DNA of 64,000 bases, taken from positions 162,860,366 to 162,924,365 of the forward strand of contig CM041295.1 in NCBI GenBank assembly GCA_023052935.1, written 5' to 3'. Shown here in pieces: positions 1-10,568 of the stretch (positions within the stretch are counted from its first letter, which is position 1; every line of letters starts with the position of its first letter). Position numbers and translations under genes: made by a program. The stretch is from Piezodorus guildinii (Eukaryota > Arthropoda > Insecta > Hemiptera > Pentatomidae). The notes beneath the pieces are model-generated. The model ran no database searches. It saw nothing but the letters and a program-made list of their open reading frames with translations, and was not told the DNA's origin.

Positions 1-145
1 GTACATTAGATAAAATTAAATAAAAGATTTTGATAAAACTATATGATGAGAATACATATATGTAAAAAAATCAATTTTTAAAAAAATGTCTTTAGTACCT
101 TTTTGAAATCAAGGTCTCAATTTATGAACTTAAAGATGGAGTTTA

Positions 146-300
146 GTTGACCGTTGAGAATATTAGATGAGGAAGATGGTTGGGGGTGCAGTCATAAAAA
201 ACACACACACACACACACACATTAATAATCACTACTTATTTTAATTGTGTGCCGACGTTTTGGCCTACATTATGGGCCTTCATCAGGGTGACACAGAGAA
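146..300 (-). repeat. R-B repeat copy 1, with degenerate hammerhead-like core
   Basis: Read on the minus strand, this carries a CTGATGA box (280-286), a GGCC/GGCC hairpin, AAAACGTC and a GGC, then a CA/TG run (201-221), a box like TGACTGCACCCCCAACC, and the end motif ATTCTCAACGGTCAACT. The same order occurs at 27421-27556 and 31422-31594, which defines the family. The GAAA of the other copies is AAAA here, so a ribozyme-like core would be inactive in this copy. No coding potential is seen. Confidence 0.6.
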
Positions 301-324
301 GGTACCAAGAAGTCTTATCCATAA

Positions 325-480
325 TTATTTTTCCAAAATCTTAAGCTTCCCAACGGTAAGATATATAACTATATTACTATTGTTGTGTGCGGAAAAAAAA
401 ATTAACCTAAAAAATATTGTTGTAATATCCTCTACTTTTCGGCTACATGACATTCTCAGGTAACATCGTTTTCTACAAGG
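325..480 (+). repeat. R-A dispersed repeat, fragment
   Basis: The stretch with TTTTCCAAAATCTTAAGCTT and AACGGTAAGATATATAACTA resembles the interior of the R-A copies at 3370-3420 and 19940-19990, which share TTTCTAAAATC, a CTTTCCAACGGTA box and a following TATATTAC. It is a short, diverged piece. Confidence 0.45.
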
Positions 481-964
481 ACATCAATAATATTTTTTGT
501 ATAAATTACACATTTATGATTAGTTGCTATAAAAATTCTCTAAAATACAATAATTCTCGAATAATTTATTCTAGGTCAACAAATCCTTTATAATTATTAA
601 AATGATGTTTTTTTCCTTAACCAGTCTGTCTAAACAAATTACCCGCAGATTTGTCTGAAGCTTCAGGCACGTGATCTTACCTCCAGTTAACATAAAAAAT
701 GAACCAATTCCACAAAATAACACAGTTATTTACTTATGACCTGGGACCCGCAGAAACAGAAGATTAAAGCTATTATTCTACATAAACGATCCACGAGGAA
801 AATTAGGCAATGGCTGAATCCTTATACTTAACTTTCAAAACCGTTCTAGAAATATGCATGTCAAATTGGGACCACAAAAAATACTTTATTGAAGCAATTG
901 AGACTGGCTCACCCTGATGTGTCAGGATCAAAACTTTACTCGGAGATCTAAACATTACTGCGCC
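481..964. other. No feature recognised
   Basis: AT-rich sequence with no convincing ORF, RNA gene or repeat match elsewhere in the window. Confidence 0.5.
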
Positions 965-1236
965 AGGATTCATCTTGGCGTGGCGGCAAATATAAAACCC
1001 TTCCATGCCCAAGGTCGTGGTTTCCTAAGAAACGGCCCTAGGATTTCTTACAGGGAGTAAAAAATCCTTGGTTATGCCCCCTTCGGAAGGGACGTAAAAT
1101 AGTGATTACGAGCCTGTGCGATGTCAGGTACTCGTTAAAGACCCAAAATTAAACCGGGGTTGGCAACATTTAATACTCTTTCCACAGCATGTCCAATTAG
1201 TTACAGAAGCATAAAGCGACATTAAATGAAAAATAG
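965..1236 (+). repeat. SINE-1 copy (tRNA-derived), diverged
   Basis: It shares the SINE-1 body: CCTAGGATTT, GGGAGTAAAAAATCCTTGGT, CCTTCGGAAGGGACGT, CCTGTGCGATGTCAGGTACT and a tail like AGCATAAAGCGACATTAAAT. The tRNA-like head is worn: the B-box region reads GGTCGTGGTTTCCTAAG. Compare 5934-6222, where the head is intact. Confidence 0.75.
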
Positions 1237-2811
1237 CTTATCCAACTACGATTCAAGGCTGCATACATACTTAGTACAAAAGATTCTACGACAAAATTCA
1301 TGTACATTGCAACATGTTTTTTCAAAACATAGTGACAACGGACGTGCTAGAACTCACCAAAGAAGACAAGGAGCTGGTTAAGTGATCTCCTTGTTTAAAA
1401 TCCTTTGAAATTTCACGTAAGGAGGAGGTGCTAATGGGTACTGACTTTCATCAAGTCTAACATCCTATATATTTATTCTTTTATATAAAATCCTCTCATC
1501 GTCGAGAATATAGGGACATGTGTGGATAAAATGAAGTTTTAAAAAAAAGTCTTTGCTCCGGATAATTGGAAACCTACATAGTTCGTATTTGACTGTCCGT
1601 TCCTTGGCAATACGAATTATTGGGATTCTATTGTATAGGAGATTTTAATCGTTATATCTTGAAGTAAATGAACAGACAAAAAGACAACACGTTTGCATCA
1701 CACACCTGGAATTGTGAAATGTTATATAACTATACGTTTGCAGTGTTACATACGTAAATGGGCCGCCTCGGGATAGTAGGCCAGGGGAGTATCACTTACT
1801 CAGTTAGGGGCTCAATTGTTCTCGATTTTGCCAATTTTCATTGGTGCGGCGATAATAAAGGCACGGCAGTTTCTATAACAATGGCTTCATCCAACGCTCA
1901 ATAAATTAATTACCGAGATAGATTAGATGGTCACAACAAAAAAACATTGTGGAGCGGATCACAATGGACAAATGGATTGATTACTATTAGCCATTTGAAT
2001 AAAATGAAAGCATTGTTTCTGTAGAAAGCTTTGTCAGTTCTTCTAAACCGGGCGCCCATTGCCCAGTATTGTTCCCAGATTGAAAAGTTCTGTAGGCCCA
2101 CGTCCGCCTACGCTATCGCCCTTTCTTTGTCTTGTCTTCGGCAAGCGGGTTAGTGGGCAGTCCATTTGTCCAGTCCGATTTCAAATCTTTCTTTAATACT
2201 CCTTTATTATTTTTTATGTTAATTAGTATTCGTTATAGAATTTCAATTTCTTACATAGACTCGGGTCTGCCGTACCTTTACAAGATACAATTCTACCTTT
2301 CAGAATCATATAGTGGATGTCTTATGATTAAAATTATTTAAAAAAAAATCAATAATTAAAATATAAAGTAAGGCTGTAAAACGCTGTAGTAGGGCCAAAG
2401 ACCTTTTTATAGCAAAGAACAAGTATCTCGAGATTCGGGAAACTCCAGAAGCTCCAAAGACGAATGTTGAGAAGAATTTCACAGGGAAGCCACAGATTGG
2501 GATCGAATAAAGAGATATACGATAAGACATAGAACCTCGGAACAACTCTCAGAAAAATAAGACTAAGTTCCTGCGATCATATAGTTAAAATGGATCCTAA
2601 AAGGTTGAATAAGCAAATTTTTATAAGATATAGAAATAACAGGATCATTAGTTATCCTGCCATATTCACATTATAGCACAATTCTCTATCCAATCAACCA
2701 CGCATCTACTGATTTTATAAAATTAAATAAAAATAAATAGAATAACGTTTTTTTAAATTAGATTGAAATTCAAATTTCTCGCAATGGTAATTACCGATCG
2801 GAACATTAATC
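1237..2811. other. No feature recognised
   Basis: Short open frames occur, but none has a recognisable domain. A stretch near 2380-2500 reads weakly like the basic linker between endonuclease and RT in non-LTR elements, but frames are broken and I do not call it. Confidence 0.4.
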
Positions 2812-2993
2812 AATATTCGAAAATGCACATGAGTATTGGATTTACTAAGTACTTTGGTATTCCCTCGTGCATCAAAATGCTTAGTTTCTGTAGGTCAATC
2901 GAATCATAAGCCCTTTTGAAATCGATATAAACCTCACGAAATGTACCGTATCTTCTATTACCTTCCTAACCACATAGGTGTTTTGTACTTATC
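2812..2993 (-). pseudogene. Non-LTR reverse transcriptase relic (motif A)
   Basis: On the minus strand a short open stretch reads VYIDFKRAYDSIDLQKL followed by HEGIPKYLVNPI. This fits RT motif A (a F/Y-x-D-F-K-x-A-[FY]-D-S core) and the following helix with a GIP turn. The remaining RT motifs are not found beside it, and a stop follows soon after. It is a small decayed fragment of a non-LTR element distinct from the Jockey copies, whose motif A reads FLDVEQAFD. The clade cannot be set from this length. Confidence 0.6.
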
Positions 2994-3228
2994 CAACATG
3001 ATTACCGGATTAGTAAGGATATAATTTTCATGTCTAACTGAAGTCATTACAAGTTTGAAAATGTCGTTTTACTTATTTTGTTTTAATTCAACTCCCCGTT
3101 TTATCAGGAAAAAAAATATATATATATGGTTACGGACAACACACTACTTTCAATCACCTCCGTTTTACAAATCGCTTAAAGAATTTTCAAATACAGTTAG
3201 AGATAAATATGAGTGAAATCATCATAGA

Positions 3229-3592
3229 ATTAATTAAATTGAATTTCTATGCAACATGTGTTTTATTAAAAAATCTATTATATTGTTATCGAAAATAATC
3301 AGTTAGTTTTATCGGCTTTTTATCACTATTTATTAACTTTTACAAGTTTATGTATAATATAATATTTTTTTCTAAAATCTTTACCTTTCCAACGGTATAT
3401 TATACATGTATATTACGGTTCTTATTTTCAACAAACAAAAAATTGCTTTAAAAAAATACGTTTTCATTTTTTCCCCTTAGTTGGATATCGAATTCGTTCA
3501 GCTTAAATATTTACCTGTTTTTAATCAATGGTAACAAGATAATATGGCTATTTTTATAAAATCTACAAAATATTAGTGGTACTTTCGAGGAA
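3229..3592 (+). repeat. R-A dispersed repeat, left part, split by a Jockey insertion
   Basis: It matches 19795-20150 almost throughout, for example AATCAGTTAGTTTTATCGGC and the CTTTCCAACGGTA box. The match resumes at 5099, directly after the Jockey insertion. The last 12 bases, 3581-3592, form the left target duplication. No ORF of interest. Confidence 0.8.
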
Positions 3593-5086
3593 CTAAAGCA
3601 TTTCATTCTTCAGGAATAGTATTATTGATAGTCTGCCATCCCGCAAAGCTCCTCGGCCCGATCTAATCACATCCCAAATTTTAAAACTCCATTCACGAGA
3701 ATCCATCCTATTCCTTACCTGCATTTATAATGCTGTACTCCGCACAACATATATTCCTGACTCCTGGAAATTATCCACAGTAAAAATGATACATAACCCA
3801 AAAAGCCACCAGAAAATCCGTCCTCTTACCGCCCCATCTCTATTTTATGTATCATGGGAAAAATCCTTGAAAAACTCCTTTTAAATCGTATTTATCCCAC
3901 CCTTTATTCGAATAATATTATCCACGACCATCAGTTTGGTTTCCGAACATCCCATTCCACTATCCAACAATGTCATCGTGTGGTGGATGTAATCTCCTCT
4001 GCTTTGGAGCGCGGATTGTACTGCACTGGAGCCTTTCTCGATGTAGAACAGGCCATTGACCGAGTCTGGCATCTGGGACTGCTTTACAAACTCCGAAAAT
4101 TCCTCCCTTCAATATAATTTCTCATCATCCAGTCTTATCTCACTGACAGATCCTTCAAAATAAATCACAATAGTTCCTATTCATCTCTTTTTGTTCGGTC
4201 CGCTGGCGTCCCACAAGGCAGCTGACATCCCAACCAATCCTAACACTTTCCTTTCCACGTATGCTGATGACACTTGTGTGTTTTCAGTCAATAAGGATCC
4301 TACTATTGCCTCTCAAACCCTACAATCCCACATCAGAGACCTCAAGAAATGGTGTCAGAATTGTAGAATGAAATTCAGACCTATCCCACCAAATCACCTT
4401 TACCCTCCCTCGTAAACCAATGACATCCTGTCCTACAGTATCCTTTAATAATATTCCACTTGTTCCGTTCGAACAGATCCGCTACCTAGATCCTCCTCCT
4501 TGACAAACGTCTCACATGGAATCCGCACACTGGAGTGAAACGACAAGAAACTGCTCGCCGATTTCGATTACTTCAACACTTACTTGACAAACGCTCTAAC
4601 CTCCCACTTAACTACAAAAGACTCATCTACATGACTATCATAAGGCCTATATGGACTTACAGAGTTGTGCTTTGGGGCTCGATTAAACCATCAAATTCTT
4701 CCCGTATCCAATCTTTACAATCGAAAATCCTTCGTAAAATCCTCAACGCTCCTTACTTATCACAAATAAACTCATCCATAAAGACCTAAATGTTCCATTT
4801 GTCGCTGATCTGGCCCGAACCAGATATCACTCCTTCCATGAAAAATTCCACTCCCACTCTATCCCACTAGTTTCAATCCTTCCTTCCTCTTCGATTCCTG
4901 ACAATCCTCCGAGGCGTCTAAAAAGATGGCCTCGAGACCTAATAGTTTAGAATAGTTACAGGAGTGGTACCATTGGGTAGCTCTTCTACAAATCTTTTTC
5001 ATGTCATTTTTCTTTTATCATGTTTACTTGTTGTATTTTTTTAGACAGTTGTAAATATCAATAAATTATGTTTAAAAAAAAAAAAA
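3593..5086 (+). mobile_element. Jockey-clade retrotransposon, subfamily A, 5'-truncated
   Basis: This insertion holds the RT half of ORF2, a short 3' UTR with an AATAAATTATG end and a poly(A) run. It is bounded by ACTTTCGAGGAA (3581-3592) and ACTTTCGATGAA (5087-5098), a 12-bp target duplication with one mismatch. It interrupts an R-A repeat whose halves lie on both sides. The 5' truncation, A tail and variable-length duplication are the usual products of target-primed reverse transcription. Confidence 0.9.
3610..4950 (+). pseudogene. Jockey ORF2 remnant (reverse transcriptase), broken
   Basis: The frames encode pieces of the RT found intact at 28223-30829. Recognisable blocks are KILEKLLLNRIYPTL, HQFGFRTSHSTIQQCHRVVD, a motif A altered to FLDVEQAIDRVW, YADDTCVFSV (motif C) and the C-terminal Jockey block ending in PRDLIV. 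Several frameshifts and deletions separate them, including loss around the GVPQGS motif B and in the thumb. It is a dead copy whose C-terminal stop lies at 4948-4950. Confidence 0.85.
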
Positions 5087-5098
5087 ACTTTCGATGAA

Positions 5099-5485
5099 TA
5101 AAATTAAAATATCGGCATTTAAGCCCTTTCAAACTATTTCAATCAGAATGAAACCTACATGATATTAAAGCCCTATAAATTTTACATCGATATAGCGAGT
5201 TCAATAAAATTCTTAGAGGAAATCGTAAAAAGGTGCAAAATGCATAGTATCAAGTGGCTCTTCTGGTTAGCTGATTTTGTTGAAAACGTTTTTGTAACAT
5301 CTCGGGCGTTTAGTTGTCTTAAATATGAAATTTCAGTTTCATAGGACTTTTCTTTTACGCGCGGGAGTTACCACACACAGACCTTTTTGCGTGACTTGGT
5401 CATTTGGACTCAGGAGACCCTAAACGTGTATTTCCGTTGAAAACTGGAATTTGAAAATTTTCGCGATCAAAACACTTTTACTTTA
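5099..5485 (+). repeat. R-A dispersed repeat, right part
   Basis: It continues the repeat interrupted at 3592, matching 20156-20590: AAAATATCGGCATTTAAGCC, AATGAAACCTACAT, GGAAATCGTAAAAAGGTG and TTGGACTCAGGAGACCCTAA. The reverse complement of this part is also found at 43940-44225 and 46465-47070. Confidence 0.8.
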
Positions 5486-5921
5486 AGTGAAAATAAAAAA
5501 CCAAAAAAAGAAAAAACGAACTGAAGAAATAAATTCAATACCTTGTTTGCAACAAAGCCTAGAATAATATTGAAATATAACGAACTGTCTTCTTTGTTGT
5601 AATATGAAATAATTATAATATTTAGTTGTAAAATAAGTTCGAAGCGTTTTCCAATATTTCAATTTAATCCTCCCTGTGTTTGTAAAATCATCTTTACTTG
5701 GTCAATAATGTTGACATATTCTAAAAAAGAATGCTTTTATGCATCAGTTTCAACCGAGATTCCTTATTTTTGTTTTACCTTTTAATGATTAAATAGTAAC
5801 AGAAAGAATGTCCTGTGAAACAGTAGATCCCCAAAACATGAATATTAATATTTATGTAATTTACGACAGTATGTTTTTAATAAGGAATAAAACATATTCC
5901 TTCCCACATTGGTTGTAAATA
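5486..5921. other. No feature recognised
   Basis: AT-rich sequence. Part (5590-5680) resembles 21400-21440, as in TTTCAATTTAATCCTCCCTG, so the R-A repeat unit may extend further than I have drawn it. Confidence 0.4.
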
Positions 5922-5933
5922 ATTGAGGTTCTC

Positions 5934-6222
5934 GGGATCACTTGTAACTGGGTGGCTAGCATAACAGCCTTCTATGCCAAAGGTCACGGGTTCAAACTCG
6001 CAGGTGGTCCTAGGATTTTTTAATGGGAGTAAAAAATCCTTAGTTTACCGTCCTTCGGAGGGAACGTTAAAAGGTGGTCCCGATCCTGTGCGATGTCAGG
6101 TACTTGTTAAATATCCCTATCTTAATAAAACCTGGATAGGCAAAATTTAGGACTCACACTGTAGCATCGTCCGATTAGCCATAGTAACATAAAGTGACGT
6201 TAAATCAATTAAAAAAAAAAAA
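5934..6222 (+). repeat. SINE-1 copy (tRNA-derived), nearly complete, with target duplication
   Basis: The head is tRNA-like, with an A-box-like GGGTGGCTAGCATAAC and a B-box-like GGGTTCAAACTC. The body carries GGAGTAAAAAATCCTTAG, CCTGTGCGATGTCAGGTACT and AACCTGGATAGGCAAAATTT, and the 3' end is an A run (6211-6222). ATTGAGGTTCT (5922-5932) and ATTGAGATTCT (6228-6238) look like an 11-bp target duplication. An RNA polymerase III promoter of box A and B type is expected for such elements. Confidence 0.85.
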
Positions 6223-6238
6223 CCAACATTGAGATTCT

Positions 6239-6442
6239 TCCGAAGACAGGTGCATTAATTCGAAACCTTGTTGTAGTTTTTACACATTAATAAAACTCAC
6301 ATTAACTCATAAATAAAATTTATTGAAGACAATACACCATGATCGCCATATTTTACACATTCACTCACTCAAAAACGTTTCCATACAGCATACTTTTACT
6401 ATTTTTTTTTCAACCTAACAATTTCCTAATGTACAACTTATT
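6239..6442. other. AT-rich flank with a Tc1-end-like stretch
   Basis: ACTCAAAAACGTTTCCATAC at 6356-6375 resembles the inverted terminal sequence seen at 8926-8950 in the opposite orientation, which reads GTATGGAAACTTTTTTGAGT. It could be the far end of the Tc1-like relic split by the Jockey insertion, or a separate fragment. Nothing else is seen. Confidence 0.4.
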
Positions 6443-6705
6443 AATACTAATATTTTTTTTTTTTATTCGTATGTATTACAGTTTGTCACAATGGACAATA
6501 ATAATATTGCTAAAGGATCCCATTCATACAATATAAACAAAAGAAATGTCAAATTACATAAAATGAAACCAAACTAAATAAACGTATACAATAACGAAAA
6601 TTGTAGATAAAATAAATACAAATAAATGAAGTTAACAAATAAATAAACAAAGAAACGAAACATTTCACATTCATACGTATGTACAATATTTACAATCAGC
6701 TAGGG

Positions 6706-6745
6706 AACCCCGGACGGGGTTTGTCCCACCACTTGTGGAAGGACA
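6706..6745 (-). promoter_or_regulatory. Twin stem-loops in the retrotransposon 3' UTR
   Basis: AACCCC/GGGGTT pairs around GGAC (6706-6721). Directly beside it, TGTCC/GGACA and CCAC/GTGG make a second hairpin with a symmetrical 2-nt internal loop (6722-6745). In non-LTR elements such 3' structures can serve RT recognition. That role is inferred; only the folding potential is seen. Confidence 0.5.
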
Positions 6746-6889
6746 AGCAGAGTCCAAAGGATCCCAGCGCCTCCCTCTCAGCCGCATCACTGGTGAGGGC
6801 CAGCGGAAGCTAAGTGAGGGCGCCATAGCCACAATCACACCGCACTTGAGAGCAGAATCTGACCAGTGTCAGAACTCCAGCATACATAT

Positions 6890-8173
6890 TTACAATAAAT
6901 CTCGGGGCCACTGCCGTTTCAACCTTCTAGGTGGGTTGTATGGATGAGTGGAGCTGGATAGGGATCGTGCTAGAGGATTAGGATGATTAATGAGGTTCTG
7001 GTGGAATTTGGAAAATTTGGATGGAATTACGTCTGAAATAAATGGAACATTAAGGTCGTAGTGCAAGGTATAGTTGGATACATAATAAGGAGCACTTACT
7101 ATTATTCGCAGGACTTTGGTTTGAAAGGATTGAATGCGTTTGATGTTAGAAGGTTTAGCTGTCCCCCACAGTTCAAGTCCGTAGGTCCAGATGGGCTTTA
7201 GTATTGTCTATATAAATTAATAATTTGTTGTCAACTGTAAGTTCAGATTTTCTGTTTAATAGTCTGTATAACTGTCCGAATCGTCGATTGAGTTCTTTTC
7301 TTTTAAGTCTTGTATGTGGGTTCCACGTCAGTCTTTTGTCAAGTAGTAAGCCAAGATAGCGGACTGTATCTGAAGGAGGAATAGGAATGGAATTGAAGTA
7401 AACTGGCGGACAGGAGTTTCGTCGAAGAGTGAAGGTTACGTGTTTGCATTTGGCCTCGTTCACCTTTATGCGCCAAGCACCACACCAGTCTTCGATAAGA
7501 CAAAGGTGTGATGCTGTTTCGGGATCGGATCGGCGGTGTCGTCTGCAAATGTTGCCAGAAAGGTGTCAGGATGTTTAGGAATATCAGCGGTGTAAAGGAT
7601 GTAGAGAACGGGTCCCAGGACGCTGCCCTGAGGAACACCGGCCTCAACGGGATAAAAGTTGGAGAATTCTACACCACAGCGTACTTAAAAGGAGCGGTTT
7701 GAGAGATAGGATCTTAGAATGAGGTAAAGAGACTGGGGTAAATGCGTTTTAAGCTTGAAGAGTAATCCGGTGTGCCATACCCGGTCAAAAGCTTGCGCTA
7801 TGTCCAGAAACGCACCAGAACAATACTCTTTGCATTCGAGGGCTGAGGAGATATGGTCTACAACTCGGAGTCCTTGTTGAACAGTGGAATGATGAGGACG
7901 GAAACCAAATTGATGGGAAGGAAAGTTTTGAGATTCTAATATAGGCAGGATTCGTTTTGAGAAGGAGCTTTTCGAAGATTTTTGAGAGGATGGGGAGTAG
8001 ACTAATAGGTCTGTAGGATGAGGTGTTACTGGAAGGTTTACCTGGTTTTAGGAATAGAATGATTGTGGAATGTTTCCATAAGAGAGGAAAATAGGTGGTG
8101 CGAAGGATGCAGTTGTAGATGTATGTAAGAAAAATAATGGCTTTCTGGGGAAGTTGTCGCAGGATCTGGGGGG
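6890..8173 (-). pseudogene. Jockey ORF2 remnant (RT), subfamily C, broken
   Basis: Minus-strand frames carry the RT fingers (QLPQKAIIFLTYIYN-like), the HQFGFRPHHSTVQQGL region, motif A with the AFLDIAQAFDRVW pattern, a [10 protein letters not shown] motif B, motif C, and the thumb block VRYLGLLLDKRLTWNPHTR. The ORF ends in the shared Jockey C-terminus PPRRLKRQWPRDLL with its stop at 6890-6892. Frameshifts around 7210 and 7450-7530 break the frame. The N-terminal endonuclease is missing through 5' truncation. Confidence 0.8.
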
Positions 8174-8261
8174 AATACTAATATTAGATAAAACAAATAT
8201 ATTTATTTATTTTCATTTTATCATTCATATAAAACGAGGCAGAATGTTATTTGTTAATGGT

Positions 8262-8960
8262 AGGTTAAAAACGTTTCCATACACTTTCAATATTAATCCT
8301 ATTTATTGTACTATGACCGTCTTTTCAGAGCTATATCTATAAATCTTATCTCAATAATAAAATTTTAGTTCAGTAATAACTTTACATGGGCCTGGGAAAC
8401 TGATATATTTTCAATACCCGCGTTTTTCGGGATTAGAGAGAGCTCGGCTTATCTATAAGAAAAATTTAATATCTGTTGAATAAGTCACATGCTACTGTGC
8501 AGTATGGACTACAAATACATAAAGAGTTATATCTTTTGTGTGTAGAACACGTGCTGGAAGACAGGAGAATCGCCAGGGGCGAGCCATCCTTGCTGAAGTC
8601 CATGCGAATCCTGACACGACCGACACCTCAATGACTACCATAATAAATAGGTACTGTGGGATTCAAGTCCACCCAGATACAGTCAAAAATATTCTAAAAA
8701 GGGAAGGCTAAAGTGGTCGAGCCGCAAGAAAAAATCCATTCTTCAGTAAGTAAACCAGACGAAGCGGCTGTAATTTGCTAGGGAGTATGTAAAGAAACCC
8801 AAACATTTCTGGAAACGGTTCATATTCTCTTAGGAATCCAAATTCAATATTTTTGGGCCAGACAGAAGGTCAAAAGTGTGGAGTGAATCAAACTCAGCTT
8901 TAAAAACTAAGAATTTATTTATGGGTGTATGGAAACTTTTTTGAGTAAGTGTACGTGTGT
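8262..8960 (+). mobile_element. Tc1-like DNA transposon relic
   Basis: A decayed transposase segment is followed by GTATGGAAACTTTTTTGAGT (8931-8950). An inverted counterpart, AAAACGTTTCCATACACTTT, lies at 8267-8290, and a similar one at 6356-6375. Which is the original partner is unclear. The left half of the transposase and the clear TA borders are not seen, so this is an internally deleted, inactive copy. Confidence 0.55.
8543..8895 (+). pseudogene. Tc1-like transposase fragment
   Basis: The frame reads GRQENRQGRAILAEVHANPD, then HPDTVKNILKREG, then after a stop SGRAARKNPFFS, and in shifted frames LLGSM*RNPNISGN and a block resembling FSxESKFNIFGPDRR. This is the order of the helix-turn-helix region and the start of the DDE catalytic domain of Tc1-like transposases: a GRP-like hook, the R-x-L-x-x-x-G-L box, and the first catalytic D/E block. 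Stops and frameshifts are frequent. The second and third catalytic regions are absent. Confidence 0.65.
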
Positions 8961-9866
8961 TAGGGGTTTGGCGGCCTATATTGGTCCAAACTAAACAACC
9001 AAGTCTAACATAAGATTTATTAACAAATTACATTTATTATTATCACAACATTTATTTATTATAACCTTATGATTGTTAATTAACTTTTAATTTTAAAATT
9101 ACACATTTCAATTAAGAAATAATCACTTTCAGATGGTGCCGCCACAACCAAGTTGTTTCGTTTTTTAAACCTTTGAAGATCTGGGATTATTTTGTGTATA
9201 AGATTTAAAATATTTTCATCATTACATTTTTGAACTGAAATAAACAAATTCACGATTTGTCGTGGGTCGGCAAGCATCTAAGGGAACGGTCTGATGTGAG
9301 GAATTTGTGCGGTAAGACAGCCCTTTCATCTCCCTTGCATATGATCCAGGCGGCAAACGACAGAGGAGTAGCAATCTATTACATTTTTCGACTTATGGAG
9401 TGTGACATTACTCAACAAAAATATGTAAAAGTTGGTAGGAGTGCAGTCATCAAGAAAACACACTAATACCGCATCTTTGCATTGCCCCGTTATAATAATA
9501 ATGCTATATCAAAACAAACAGGTTTAACATACACATCATGAAAACATGTTTTTTTTTTAATGCTGAAACTTTATTTTAAGAAATTCAAAATTATTTTATA
9601 ATAAAAGTTAAAAAATAAAAATCAATTATGTAGTTTATAGAAATACGGCAATTGAATATGTATACGTTAAAAATATGTGAGAGTGTATGATAATTCACTA
9701 TCACCAATGCTCATAAGTTTTCACCTACCTATTCTCTCGCTGTTTTACAATTAAAAATTCTATTAATGGTGATACTCTGTTTTACAATCCATAATTGAAT
9801 AGGAATTTACTCACAGCCTCTCTACCGGATATCGGAGGCCCGTCGGACAACTGGTAACACTCACAA
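8961..9866. other. No gene recognised
   Basis: Two opposed short open frames (9080-9277 minus, 9257-9466 plus) have protein-like composition but no domain I can defend. The rest is AT-rich. Confidence 0.4.
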
Positions 9867-9867
9867 A

Positions 9868-9985
9868 AATAGTCGTACAGAGTGATACCCTAACCTATAC
9901 CTTATTATAGAATAATGCAGTGTGGAATCTACTTCCCGCTGCCAAGGGTCTAGACGGCCTTCCGTGCCATTCAAAGAAGGTATGT
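9868..9985 (+). repeat. R-D dispersed repeat
   Basis: GAGTGATACCCTAACC, then GCAGTGTGGAATCTACTTCC, then GCCAAGGGTCTAGACGGCCT align with 42171-42275 at roughly 70 percent by eye, including a shared C-rich end, CCGTGCCA or CCGCGCCA. No RNA polymerase III boxes or ORF are recognised. Confidence 0.5.
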
Positions 9986-10499
9986 ATTTATAACATTAAA
10001 AAAAATTAAAATTCCAATTAATATATCCATTTAATTACTACATATCCATTCATTAGTAGTTCACTGCTTTTTTTTAAATTTATTCAACAAAAATTTTCTT
10101 CCTCTGTAACAATCATCTCGTCTATAAATTATTGTATGCAAATTTTAATATTTTATTTTTTCTCTTTTAAGGCATTAATATGAGAATAATAAATTCTCGA
10201 CCCTTAGCCTAAACACGTTATTGTTGTACAATTTTTTTTTGTTTATTGATTAAACCGCGAGACCCGAGGAACATTTAAATTATCAACAGTCGAAAACCGA
10301 CAAAGATATGAACATGGTGTCACAAAATGTCTACTCATTTTGTGGAAGGTGATACCTCAACCTCAAAAATCTGGGGCCAGTCGTGCGCTAATCGTGGAAC
10401 AGTGTGGTAGGCTGGAGAGGATCAACTTCAGAAAAGCTTTCATTCGTTACAAACTCTTTAAAGATTTTACTAATTTAGTTATAGCTTAGGAGATTGTGT

Positions 10500-10568
10500 T
10501 TTTTTTTTTTTTTTGTTTGTTTTGTTTTTATCACTAATAATATTTTTAACTTTTGTATTTTATAATTG

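Larger units (their letters stand above)
6455..8173 (-). mobile_element. Jockey-clade retrotransposon, subfamily C, 5'-truncated, minus strand
   Basis: The tail is a T run on the plus strand from 6453. A perfect 12-bp target duplication, AATACTAATATT, lies at 6443-6454 and 8174-8185. The element holds the RT C-terminal two-thirds and a 3' UTR of about 430 bases containing two strong stem-loops (6706-6721 and 6722-6745). Its protein is related to, but distinct from, the subfamily A copies (for example PPSDTVRYLGLLLDKRLTW). The perfect duplication suggests a fairly recent insertion, although the ORF is broken. Confidence 0.9.

Noticed and set aside
9080..9466. Possible host gene: opposed frames of 65 and 69 residues, the plus-strand one vaguely ankyrin-like (DVRNLCGKTALSS)
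   Set aside because: A single weak repeat, no flanking exons or splice pattern I can trust, and the opposite frame overlaps it. Not enough to call a gene.
10350..10425. Third R-D copy (GGTGATACCTCAACC)
   Set aside because: Only the first ~20 bases resemble the other two copies. The rest does not align by eye.
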